Of a stretch of 64,000 nucleotides of DNA, positions 1-11,660 are shown one piece after another; the stretch's first letter is position 1; each line of letters opens with the position of its first letter. The notes beneath the pieces were generated by a model. The model ran no database searches. It was given only the letters and a program-made list of their open reading frames with translations, and was not told the DNA's origin. The DNA is taken from positions 1 through 64,000 of the forward strand of contig JAMKCH010012616.1 of the NCBI GenBank assembly GCA_023653785.1, in the 5' to 3' direction. The stretch comes from Ophioderma brevispina (lineage: Eukaryota; Echinodermata; Ophiuroidea; Amphilepidida; Ophiodermatidae). The position numbers and the translations under genes are program-made.

Positions 1-309
1 TTAGGCCACTACAGTAACATATATCGAACTACCAAGCAACTTGATATTCAACAGAGCTGGTCTCACGGTCGGTAATTAACATATTTATGGCTGGATACTC
101 TCAGGGATCCTAAATAATTGGGATAGGCTACTCGATCAAGAAAATGGAGACATAATGCATAAAATCAGTAGCTCATCGATCGCCCGTCGTAAATGGCACT
201 GCAAAATTGATGCTATGTCAACTCCAGTTAATACATCATACTGCATGAATTGGGAGTCTATTAGGTACCTCATCGAAATGGGTAGCACTATTATTATCGA
301 TATCTAAAT
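1..309. other. Non-coding, nothing recognised
   Basis: Ordinary AT-rich sequence without a supported gene or repeat. It is downstream of the last recognised phospholipase exon, either in a 3' intron or intergenic. Confidence 0.6.
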
Positions 310-1293
310 TAGTAGGGTTATAAATGAGAATCCCATTCTAGACGTTTTGGGAAGGTTTGAAGATGTTTTTCTATAGTTTGAAAGGTGCTGAATCAGATTT
401 TGGGGGTCCAACCTCTGGGAAATTTGGGGAACTTTGTAAAATATAGGGCTAAATTAGTGCAGGGGTAAATTTGAAATTGAAGTCAAAATGTGTTTCAATG
501 TGCACCAATGTATTTGTCTCATTATAAGGATTAACCCTAAAAGTGCCACAAGGGTCTACATAGACTAAGGTCACCAAAACTTGACCTCAAATTGTATACA
601 GAGCTGTCACCCAAAGAATTAAAATGCATTTTCTGCTTCAGTATGATCAGAGCAATAATTTGACGCCAGTTTCCACAAAATCTTAGCAGTGGATTTTTTT
701 GCCGTGTAACTAAAGGTCCGAACCTATATAAGGCGACGAAAAAAGAAAACCCTGTTTTACGGGCGTGCGGACCTTTCGAGTAGGGTCGGTCGGGCGAATT
801 TTTTCTTTCTTTTTTTTTCTTTTCTGGAGCTCAAAATTGGCCTAAAATAGCCCAAACATCTGAAAAATCAAGAGAAAAAATGAAATTTTTTTACAAATTT
901 TCTAAAAAAAATGTGCCAAAATTTATAAATTTGGGGGTAAAAACAAGCTGATTTTACATGATTTTTGGAAAAAATAAAAAAAAAAATCTGCAAAACTGAA
1001 AAATCAGGGTCGGTCGGGCCCGTAAAACAGGGTTTTTTTATTTTCGTCGCCTAAACTATACCTTTTTTAATCCTTATAATGATACAAATACATTGGTGTA
1101 CATTTAAACACAATTTGACTTGATTTCAAATTTACCCCTGTACTAATTTTACCCCCTTATTATACAAAGTCCACATTTCCCAGAGGTTGAACCCAAAAAT
1201 TCCGATTCAGCACCCTTCAAATTATAGAAAAAACATCATCAAACCTTCTTCCCCCAAACTTCTAGAATAGGATTCTCATTTATAACCCTACTA
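310..1293. mobile_element. Long palindromic (foldback) element with nested palindrome
   Basis: The left end TAGTAGGGTTATAAATGAGA is mirrored at the right end (about 1274-1293), and the similarity continues inward for about 230 bp on each side. For example, CACCAATGTATTTGTCTCAT near 503 is mirrored near 1080-1100. Within the loop a second inverted pair, GGCGACGAAA...CCCTGTTTTACGGGC (732-764) against 1017-1051, marks another palindromic element. Neither has coding capacity. This fits MITE-like non-autonomous DNA elements, one inserted in the other. Confidence 0.75.
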
Positions 1294-2980
1294 AATAGTC
1301 TATGGCATACAGTTTCAAGTCTGATACTCTTCACCAGAAGGTAGTATTGTGATGCACTTCTGGTGATAAAACTATTTTGGCATAATTACATTTGACCCTT
1401 CGCAACTACTCCTTTTTGGGTGCTTTATTTCATTAACAGAAAAAAGCACATGCTGCAAAAGGGTATAATGTTGTTGTGTAATATTTTTGTATGTGAAATG
1501 TGTGTGAATGGCTCTTTTAAAAAACATTGATTTGAGGAAAATATTTTGAAGTAGCACATCTTGATATTTGGCTGTGTGCAATTTATAGCAATCACTTAAT
1601 AAGAAGGGCATAATTGCATTATACCTTTTCCACCTACTTTGTATCATGTATTTTATTCCATTAAGGGAATAAAGCATGATACAAAGTATAGTATGATAGA
1701 TATAATGTAATTATACCATATAAGGCATGCAAGTGTTGCTCACAGGTCTGCTGTATATTTGGACATTTTCCTGTGAATTTCTGGAAAATTATATTGACCT
1801 GTGGTCCAAATTTGGGGAATAATTATGGTCCTTAAAAGAATTGTTTTTTTTTTTGGTACAAAAGACAAACAGTAGATAATAATGAATAGGAGAGGGCATG
1901 ATGTGCTGACAGTAAAAGTATGAGGTAATATAAATTGAGGTTGGCTGTGTGTTGTTCATTACTGTACATGTTTTTTCCATAACATTTTTTGTATATAAAC
2001 ATGGAACGCATACCCTGAATTTCTTAAATATGACAACTCTCCATTCATGTCTTGAGACAAGTTTTTGCAAATTTCTTGGAATAATGGGTACTAAATGCAA
2101 ATGACTTAATGCAGTGACCTTTCAGCTGATACATGAAACATTTTATTCAAAAGTATGAACTTGTACAATATCGACTTTCTTTCAACCTCTTTATTATGAA
2201 ATCCATACTCAGCTGTGCAGAAATTGGTCACATATACATAGCCAATTGATACAAGCCTTCATTACATCAATAATCACATGAGGATGTGACCTCAATTAAG
2301 TATTAAGGGTGACACATGAAAGGGTTATTGAATTTTTTTGGAGGAAAAAACTTGATAAATAATGGCAAGGCACACCAAAATCCGTTTTTTAAGTTTTTTT
2401 TCCAGCCAAGAATACATTATGCCGGCTCCAAATAAGAAATTAGGGCGGGCAAGGCAACTTTGCCCAATTTTAAAAGGGCACCAAGGCATGACATGTTAAA
2501 TAGTTTAATAGCATTGTTTTTAGGGCACCAAGGCAAATGGTAGGGGCACCCAAGGACAAATTGCCTTGGGTGCCTTAGGTTATTTTGGAGCCTGATATGA
2601 GGCATATTACATGTTAAGAGATAGCAAGGCTGCTGATGAACTGTTTATAGAGCTGGCAGTTGGAATAACCGGGGGAAAGAGGGCAAGCACCCCCTAATTA
2701 GAACCCTTGCCCCCCCACCTATTGAACTGACCATTTGTAAAGATGAGGCCTGAGGTGACATGTGACGTCAACACGGGAATGAACCAAAAGCACTGCCGGG
2801 GGGCACTATGCAGTGTGAGTCACTTGTAGAGGTTTGTGCCTTTAAAATTTCCGCTCATGAGGCGTGGTAAGTATTGAATGTTTCTAACAATGTATGGGCC
2901 TATTCTTCAGTTTCTGTGGTGTGTGTCATCGTCAGTGACACGGTTCTAACTTGTGTTTGTTAACATTAGGTCACCTCATC
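1294..2980. other. Non-coding, nothing recognised
   Basis: AT-rich sequence with short chance ORFs only. A local run of related words (GGGCACCAAGGCA near 2477 and 2523) suggests a small degenerate repeat at about 2430-2590. Confidence 0.5.
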
Positions 2981-3250
2981 TATAGTATCTATGGAGTGAG
3001 GACCCAAATTCCCTTCCTCAGAGGATGCCTCGGCACACCTCCTCCTCCCATCTGCAAAGGTCTGGTTATCATTTGGTTTGCTACTGAGAGCTGGGCATTG
3101 CACTGCTTAAAATGAATCACACTAGTCTTGCAATTTTAACAGTGTTCATACCAGACCTTTGCAAATGGGGGCAGAAGGTGGTTGCCAAGGCATTTTCTGA
3201 GGTGATTGGTAAATTTACGTTCTTCTCCACACAAAACTGTACAACGGTCA
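2980..3250. repeat. Imperfect inverted repeat with arms of at least 50 bp
   Basis: The left arm about 3016-3066 (CCTCAGAGGATGCC...GCAAAGGTCTGG) pairs with the right arm about 3152-3204 (CCAGACCTTTGCAAATGGGG...TTTTCTGAGG), with a loop of roughly 85 bp. It is probably a small foldback MITE. The short ORF crossing it is fortuitous. Confidence 0.6.
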
Positions 3251-4263
3251 GTTTATTTGGAGGGGGGTGCAGGGTTCGAGGCACTGGTGAGCACCGAGGC
3301 TGGTTACGCCAATGAATGCAACCTATTGAGAATCATTAGTATGATTTAAGGGTAGTCTTGTGATGTTGTTTGTATTTAAATGAATTCACAGTCCCATCGG
3401 TGATTCACTTAATCTAAAGCTATTACTAATCATCAAATTATTAAAACTTTAACATGTACGGGTGCTGGTAAACATGCTAACATGATCAAAAGTACAGTGT
3501 AAGAAAACAGTTACCTTTCCAGCTTGAAATCTGTACAGACAATCTGAAGCTGTACACAATGGGATTTGTTTATTTGAAGAGCACCGTGTTTCCGTACTTA
3601 TCAACTATAGTCTAACTAAAACAACAAGTGGCGTTTTGTCGCTTGTCTGTCCGGGTATGCAATTCGGGGAAGTTAAGCTTTGATTGTGTGAGATGATATT
3701 GCACTTGGAGGAGGAACAGCAGTGGAGCAGGGTTATTGGACTTTTGAAATGAATATCAAAATGGTATCTAGAGGTCAATTTGATTAGGAAATTCTAGATT
3801 AAAATTGGCCAAAAGGACACCAGAACAATGCTGGGGTCAAAGGTCATACATGGTGATAACTGCACTAGTTTAACAAATGAAAAGGTAAATCATGTGTACA
3901 TATTCCTTCACTTTAAGTCATTCCTTTTAAAGGAAGGAAATTGAAATACTACAGCCAATGATTTCTTCATTTGAAGCAATGCTTACAAGGTGCTTATCTG
4001 GTTATCTGTTACTAATTCCTGAAGGTATAGAGTACCCCGTTATCTATGGGATGTGTAGAAAACCTGCATAAATCGAAGCCAATAATCTAATTCTAGGTTT
4101 GCAAGAGTATATTCTGGTGATTAAGTCTTAAATGAAAGGCAAGATGACAGTCAGATCAAGATACGGTACAGTGGCTGGGACCTGCAACTTGTACATAATG
4201 CAATCGTCATAACATGTAATTTTCCATGCAGCACAAACTGTTCAAAACAAGTAATACAACAGA
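3251..4263. other. Non-coding, nothing recognised
   Basis: AT-rich sequence without supported features. Confidence 0.5.
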
Positions 4264-5080
4264 AATTATCACTGGCGACACACTTTTGAACACCTACTTG
4301 GAATATTTGTCCACTAGCTACATTCTGTGTAAATTTTAGAAATTTTGTGGGGCCAAATATGAGTTTCGTTTAAAATGATAGTTTTTTTCCCATGTTCTTT
4401 CTGTGGAGATATGGGACATAAGAGGGTGCTATAAACATACAAACTTAAAGGAGGAACGCTACAACGAAAAATAGTAGACAACATCTACTCTATAAATAAA
4501 ATATGACCACATATTGAGTGGTTTATCTAAAACGAATTCATTGATTAACCATAACACTGAAATAAAAAAGCATCTAGTCTGACCATGCGCTATTTAAAAA
4601 TTCGTGCTATTGTATATACAGGTTAATGCGATACCGCCGGCACGTTTGTGTATACACACCATAGGAAATGCACATTATGAAAGCGTCACATGTGAAGGTT
4701 TGTATGACACTACGTGCCGTCCGTTATCCCATAATCACGTTATACATATCCCATATACACAAGAGCGAATTTAAAATAGCGTCATGGTCAGACCAACATG
4801 TTTTAACTCCTTTTTATCGTATATAATTCGTTCCATGAACCACATCGATATGTGTCAATATGTGGATAGCGTTATTCGTTATAATATTTTAGTACGGTTC
4901 TCCTTTAGAGGCTTGTAGACTATTATGGGCAAGATCCTGAAAGGATTTGTTCTGATTTTTGCAGAGGGACAATAGCTCTTCATGTCCTCACGTATATCTG
5001 TGTAAAAATGTGTCACCACTGCTATTGTCAAAAATTTTTTAAAAATAAAGACAATTTTGTATGGTCAAACAGTATGCATT
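4264..5080. repeat. Dispersed repeat split by a palindromic insertion
   Basis: The outer parts (4264-4440 and 4917-5080) match 44485-44830 in the same order and orientation. They share GGCGACACACTTTTGA..., ...ATCCTGTGTAAATTT and ...CTGATTTTTGC...AATAGCTCTT. In the 44-kb copy the two halves are nearly contiguous. Here they are separated by the palindrome 4445-4917. Confidence 0.75.
4445..4917. mobile_element. Palindromic MITE inserted in a dispersed repeat
   Basis: The ends AAAGGAGGAACGCTAC and GTACGGTTCTCCTTT are imperfect inverted repeats. An inner pair is stronger: GTCTGACCATGCGCTATTT near 4577 against AAATAGCGTCATGGTCAGAC near 4776-4795. The centre has no coding potential. Comparison with the uninterrupted copy at 44.5 kb shows this was an insertion. 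Confidence 0.7.
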
Positions 5081-6099
5081 TGGCCTCTAACATTTAGAAC
5101 AAATCGAATGAATTGCAAATACAACAAGTGTGCAATAGCCTAAAGATTCAAGCAACAGTCCCATTTCTTGATTATCTTGATACGGGTGCCTCTTTTACAG
5201 TAAAAAAGTGGCCAATTATGATAATTAAAGATTATGCCATTATGAAAAATGTTTGTTCATCTAGATTATTCTTTCTTTTTTGATGTGTCAATGTGTCATG
5301 ATAAGCTCTTATTTCTTGCTCACTGTCTTTGCCATATATATACATAAAAAGAAGTGGCTATCAAGGTAGAGGAAGGGTCATGGATCGTAACTGCCCTTGC
5401 AGGTATCCAAACTATTACAGAACTAGAATACGCTAACAATAACCAAAGCTAATCAAGCACTAACATTTTATAACTAATATTTACAAGATAAAAAAGTTCA
5501 TTAAACTTAGAGCAGGGCTTGTTTTTAACACAGTTTAACAATTTAGTCTAATATGGGCTGATAACACACACTTTTTAAAAATTAAACTTTACTGGCCTTT
5601 ATGTCCACCAAAAAGGAAGTTTAAAGGGAGTAAGCTCATATGCTCACTCAGCTAACACTATTGAAGGTGTCATTAATGCTTTTGTTTGGGATGATTAACT
5701 AGTGAACCAAGCTCTGCTGTGAGTTTTATCTCAGATGGTCAGTTTCTTTGTAGTACCCGAAAAGGTGTTGATCCAATGGAACAGGGCAGTTGTATATTTG
5801 TTCCACAGCATTGTGTTAGAGGTGATCTTTCTTGAATCCAGTTATTTGATGTGATGCAGATCAAAGGCGTGAGAGGGACAATCAAAATTGGTGGTTTTGC
5901 ATTCCACCTTAAACTTCCTTGGTACAGGAATTTTTTAAAAAGAATTGTCCCAATACTTACAAATAAAACTGTATATTACAATAAAAATTGTAACTTCTGA
6001 TGCTTATTGAAAAAAAAAGAATGCAGGAAATAGATGCAATAAATACTTGATATCATTGAGTATCTGAACATAAAAACAATAAACACAGGGGAAAAATAG
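5081..6099. other. Non-coding, nothing recognised
   Basis: AT-rich sequence; no exon or repeat could be supported. Confidence 0.5.
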
Positions 6100-6345
6100 A
6101 GCAGGAATGTTGGCATGACGTATCTGCTCTCGCCTTTCACCATGAGGTATTGGGTTCGGTCACAGGTGGGGGTTCGTTCTTGTGGCTTTTGTGAATTGGT
6201 TTCTAGATCCATACTCGTTTCTGCAGGTTTTCTCCGGGTACTCCTGCTTTCAAAATCAGCTTGGATAAATCGTTTGGATTAGGTCCTTCTCTGATGTGGT
6301 GAGCGCCTTTCATTGCTACAGCACAGCTCACGCATTGAGCATGGG
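6100..6345 (+). mobile_element. tRNA-derived SINE, copy 1
   Basis: It shares with 8240-8521 (opposite strand) the order: a tRNA-like head (TGGCATGACGTATC, then CTCGCCTTTCAC and ATGAGG), a body with GTGGCTTTTGTGAATT and TCTCCGGGTACTCCTG, and a tail with CTGATGTGGTGAGCGCCTTT. Box B is damaged in this copy. Pol III SINEs of this layout are known from marine deuterostomes. Confidence 0.75.
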
Positions 6346-8235
6346 ACCTTAGTAGGTTCAAAATATTAGAATTATTATTGTCGTAGTAAATTCATTGAAG
6401 ACATCTCCAATGGTTCTCCTGTATGGGTACTGTGTGAGTGATATCAATGCTTTCAGCCATGATTCCAGTTGTGCACACCAACAGGGGAAAAACCATTGAA
6501 GATAAATCTTTCGCACTCTCAATACAGTACACCAACTAGTGAAAAGCATTCAGAACTGTTGAATGCTTGAAGGTGGTTAACAGAAAAAGATAACAGTGGA
6601 CACCACTTGGGTTTTGAGGTCAACCATATGAACCTTGTGCATACTCGGAATATTAAATTCTGTACAAGTATAATACCTAAATGTAAGTTACAATTCAGAA
6701 GAGGAAAAAAAAGGTATCTTTTTATGGCACTAAATTTTTGGAATTAATATAAAAAGAGATACAAGGTGGAAATAGTATGGATCCTAAGATGGTAAGAGTC
6801 CGATATGAGGCGACCAGGAAAATTATGAGTGAGTTAATGGTTGATGAAATGTCGAAGGGTGAAGTGTTCCACATAAGAGAAAAAAACCAGAATCTCTCAA
6901 TTTGATGAGATTCCCACAAAACAAAAACTAGAAGGATGTGGAAGATATCTATTTAGTGGGCCACATTTTCAATAGAGATTTTTGTTTATTTGGCTTGCAC
7001 TTGTATTTTCTTTATGTGGCAGTGTTTTTCATATTTGTAATACGGTTTTGCCCGGGGGGACCACTCTACCTAAACCTGTTGTCATCGCGAGCAGAAAACT
7101 GCGGGAAAGGGTAGGTTTTCACACCGCGGCACGGACCCGCGAAAAGGGGTCCACAAACCCAAGCAAAATGACCAAAAGGTATCGGTTCACACTCAGCAAG
7201 TCGGCGTTTGGGTAGTCGACCAATCGGATCCGGCCTCCCTCCTTGTCGGAAAAATATAAACAACATGACACTACGTAGAAAAAATCCTCTGTAAAACTCA
7301 GATATTTATTAAAATTTCCGGCTATGCGCGGTTATATAAGAAATTATAGCAAACCTGATTTCAGGTAGGGCCGGGCAAACTATATCTTGAGAAATAACGA
7401 CCCACATTCGTGATTGTTTGATCGTCGATTATATTATTGTCTCCTTAGAACGTTACTTCTCAAAAAATGAACACATTAAAACAAATTTGGGCTGGTATGT
7501 CTTTCTCCATATAGAAAATGATCAAACTTCATCGCGAAAGAGGACCCGCTTACTATCTGGCACGGACACCCGCATGTTTAGAGGATTTGTATTGCATGAT
7601 ACCGACCAATAAACCTGGGAAAGTACTTTAAAGGAGCTTATTTTTCTTTGTGTGATCGAGATAAGAAAAAGGAGGAGGTTTTGAAGTACCCGTTTGAGCA
7701 TGCCTAATCAGTGCCATCAATGGTTAGGATTACCCGCTTAGTTACTCTCTTAAGGTGTATGCCTTTGGGTTTTTATCGTGATAAGGGTAGTCGATTGAAG
7801 GAAAGATATCATGCGTTTAGGGTCAGAGCTGGAAAGGTACTGCTTGAGGATGACAAACAGGGAATGTATGCAAAGGGCCACCCGGTACGGTGCTGTGGAA
7901 AGGTTGTATGTAATCATATAAAAGCAGTTACTGCAATGCAGCCATATCAACTCATAATGCTATCTTGCAAAGTATTGCCCTTGTTACTGCATGCAATCCA
8001 GTTATTGCAACCAAAGTTGAAAATGATTTAATTCGGTGATGTATCAAGATCTTATCTGGAGTAGGGGTGAAGTACGCCAATTTTACTGCAATCCTTTGCA
8101 GGTTTACTGCAACGCATGCAATCCTTGGACCAGCGTGACCTGGTTTCTTCTGACAGTATTAGGAGAGTAGAGCGGAAGTGATGTGAACATTAATAGTAAA
8201 ATAATAATGTGTATTTTTAACGCGCGATATATCCA
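6346..8235. other. Non-coding; low-complexity and unique sequence
   Basis: No supported gene. ORFs at 6982-7266 overlap on both strands and lack homology that I recognise. A degenerate run at about 7900-8120 repeats TACTGCA and ATGCAATCC words. Confidence 0.5.
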
Positions 8236-8521
8236 CGTAAACATGCTCAAGACGCTGTGCATTGCGGCAGCCATGAAAGGCGCTCAAGCACATCAGAGAA
8301 CCAATATACCAGAACAGATTTTTGCGAAGAAGCTCGATTTTAGACGCAGGAGGAAATCGAGTGAGTACCCAGAGATAAACATGCGGGAACGAGTAGGATC
8401 GAGGATGGAAAACAAATTCACATAAAAGCCACCGAGAAACGAAGGCCCCGCGGGGATTGAACCGAGACCTCATTGGTGTGAAAGGCGAGGGAAGAGATAC
8501 GCTACGCCAACCCCTTCCCCC
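8236..8521 (-). mobile_element. tRNA-derived SINE, copy 2 (intact pol III boxes)
   Basis: On the minus strand it starts with box A-like TTGGCGTAGCGTATC and box B GGTTCAATCCC (8463-8453), about 45 bp apart. The CTCGCCTTTCACACC between them looks like an anticodon arm. The body then matches copy 1 down to TGAGCGCCTTTCATGGCTGC near 8280. The cloverleaf is imperfect, so it is called a SINE head rather than a functional tRNA. Confidence 0.8.
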
Positions 8522-11053
8522 CATTGCATAAAATAAAATATATTGAAAATAGAAGATAGGGTGAGGTGAAGGAGTTAACAAAACTGCAAGTAAAAAATAT
8601 TGGCTTACTGTATTGTGAAATGGAACATGTATGCTAACTGCATAATTGGATCACACCTACTTGACCTGTATAATACTGATGGGGGGGAAAAAATTTTTGT
8701 GTAAACCAAATGGTTGCAGGTTGGGCAATTTTGTTCATTCATTCGTAAAGGTAAAAATATATACATACATGAAAGGTCTAGAGTTCAAACTTAACTTCTA
8801 CCGATTAAGATAATTTTCCCTTTGTATTTTGCAAACCATCAATAGGGAAATTACCTTTTTTATAAGGTAAAATAAGATTGTCTTTTTCACCTCAAAATAA
8901 TGTATATTTTAAAACCTTATAACAAGAACCTAGTCCAGGCCAATAACCCTGTACGTCCCTAAAAAGGGCTCATCAAAATGGCACAAAAAGCAGATTTGCG
9001 AGTGTTAGCACGCCAATTTTGGTAAAAAGTCAATGTTGCAAACATCCACCAGGGGTGGGGGCAATTTTTTTCAAATAGACATGACTACCCCCAACTGTGA
9101 GCTGAGCATAATTCAATTGTAGGCAAATGTCAAAATGTACGTAATTGGCCAAGCATGGTACGGAGAACCACTAGGCACTTGTCAGAATAGGTGTTGCAAA
9201 ACTTTGTTTGGGGGAAAATGCTAGGCCTGTTGAACACCTGATTTCAAAATCAATAATTGACAATCCATGCTGGGCTGTTAGATGACATTTAGTTGGAGTA
9301 GGGGTTATTTTTTTTTTATTATGGGATGTGGCCTGTGAATATTGCAAGTTATAAATACCGATATCACATAGTTTGTCATGCATGCAATGTCCAATACCAA
9401 TGTATAGAGTCTTTTTTTCTCAAGAAAGTAGGGGGGTAACTAGATCAAGCCCCATTGAAATGCAATGGACGTTGACTTCTGTGCCCCCTACATATCGGAA
9501 ACAAGCAGTTTAAGACGTCAAAACTATTCCTTATTTTAATCCTATAATGCCACCAATATTTGCACCCTTTTTATCCAAATCGAGCCGACTTAAATTTGAA
9601 CCCCTGTACAACTGAAAATTGACCCTTATTATGATTTTTGCTATTTTAGCCTATAACTCTGAACTTTAGGCTTTGTACATATACAAACTTACCTTTTCTA
9701 TCCTTATGGTTAGACCAACTTGTGTGCTTTTCAACATGATTGGATTCAATTTAGAAATTTTGGACCCCTGTACAAACTTTGTTTTGGGCCCCCTCTCCTT
9801 AAGCACCTTTTGCGGCACTTAAGAATCCACTTTTCAGGGGTTCCGGTCAGTCTGTCAACATATTACAATCACTCAAACCTTTGTCTTGAATGTGTTACAA
9901 ATTGTGCTAGCTCCAGGGCTAAGAGAAGTAATGTACTATTACTGGCCAAAAGAAGTATTATTTGTCCAATGCATTACCAGTTTTGAATAGTTTTAAACCA
10001 TTCCGTCATGAGCAGTCAATTTTGTGTATATCACAATGCCTCCATGAGTTTAGATCATTGCATAGTACCTGATGTAGCTGCGGTCGTGGCTGATGTTTCC
10101 TCCACAGCTTCTCTGAGCCTTCAACCATAGGTTCTATATTCTGCTGCACCACTAGGTTTCTACAAGGGCTGCTTCATCATCACCATTAGGCTTTAAAAAA
10201 GTGCTTTTACCATCCGGCTTACAAGACTACTCCTTAACCATTAGGCTCCATAGGTGCTTCTCACCAATTAGGCTCTCAGGGACTTCAAACATTAGGCTCT
10301 ACAATTGCTTCACCCCAGTTCTGCAAATGCGTTTACCATTAGTTCTCTACACATCTTCTCCCATTGGTTTTCCAACAAAGGTTGTTTTCAGTTTGCACGT
10401 AAGGTTTTCCGGTTGATGATTCCATTGTTTGTGAGCCCTCCTCCAGTTTATATCTGCTTCTATATCTTGTTTCAGGATCTTCCTCACTGATTGTCTCCAG
10501 ATCTAGTCTCTTGGTCTAGTTGTTATCGCAGACTCCATGATGAAGCAGATATATTACCACGTGTGATTTTGCACTCTTATTCCTTGTGTCTTCTTTGTAT
10601 CGGGTAATTCGTAAAAATGCAATACATCCTAATTTTCCTTGCTGAGGAAAGATAAGCAAATATAACAGTTTAATCAGGATTGACCAATCATATTTCAGAT
10701 TTAATTGCTTAGATATTTGGCCCTGTTTATTCATTTTCCAAATTGACAAAAGAGAGGGCCCAACATATAAACAGACGGGCAAATTTTTCTGTGAAGAGGA
10801 AAAATTGGCGCCCAACCAACATTTTTTTCCAAGCTACATAGTGTGGCCACCTTTGTCCAATGGATACTTAAGGGAAGGAGAATATCTAAATGTTTGGGAG
10901 TGTCTGTCATATCTAAAAATCCTCACAACAAGGTCATGTTATTACATTTAACTCATAAAATGCACATTAGGTTTCTTTCAGTCGTTTTGTACAATTTGAT
11001 GAAACCTAAATACCCTTGAATTGTTAAATCATTTGGTGTAAGTTTTGAAATCA
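8522..11053. other. Non-coding; one degenerate short tandem repeat
   Basis: About 10120-10400 repeats the word CATTAGGCTCT or CAYYAGGCTY at irregular spacing (near 10185, 10235, 10266 and 10289), a decayed minisatellite. The rest is featureless AT-rich DNA. Confidence 0.5.
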
Positions 11054-11660
11054 TTAAAAAAACACACTGATAATTATTTCATACTCTAGGATTAACATAG
11101 AGCAAACGCATAGCGCATGCCGAACCGGGAATTTTGAGATCCCGGAAGTGGACGTTTTGAAACTAAACAAAGAAAGCAAAAAAGTTCTACTGGCTATGCC
11201 GAAAATATCGCAAATTATTATTGTTTGAAGCACGATCGCAAATGAAAGTGTGAAAAATAGAAACATACATGTTATAGCTGTGGTGCAAATTTAGTTACAC
11301 GGCAGAAGTAGTGTGAAATAAAAAGAGAAGAAAATGTTTTTATACCAGGTAGTACAGTTGAAAAATGGGTCGAAAAAAGTGGCCAAAAATTTTTCGTCTT
11401 CATTTTGAACGAAAATCGCAAATCTCAAAGCCATTTTGGAAATTTGGGCTTCAAACTATAGACTACAATGCTACTATAGTGCTTTAACGTAAACCTCGTG
11501 CAAGAGTAGCCTGCATTTTTAAATGAGAATTCTGGCTAAAATTTGACGAGGCCGATCTCCAGGGACATTGTAAATGCACACTGCAGTCGCTATAAAACGT
11601 GTTGATACGGCACTCTGCCGTGTCATCCGCCATCTCCGCTAGCTATCTACTGCTGCTGAT
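11054..11660 (-). repeat. Dispersed repeat, inverted copy of 18470-19090
   Basis: Reversed, this region matches 18470-19090 block for block. Shared blocks include CGCATGCGCTATGCGTTTGC-like words, the GGGATCT...CACTTCC segment, GATTTGCGATTTTC with the flanking CAAATGGCTTTGAGA, and CCTGCATTTT...CTATCTACTGCTGCTGATG. Short ORFs read through both copies on the corresponding strands but differ by substitutions and frame, so coding is not supported. Confidence 0.75.

Noticed and set aside
8439..8521. Functional tRNA gene
   Set aside because: Boxes A and B are good, but the acceptor and anticodon stems do not pair properly and the same unit with an attached body occurs at 6.1 kb, so it is a SINE head.
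8159..8581. 140-codon minus-strand ORF
   Set aside because: It is a reading of the SINE copy at 8236-8521.
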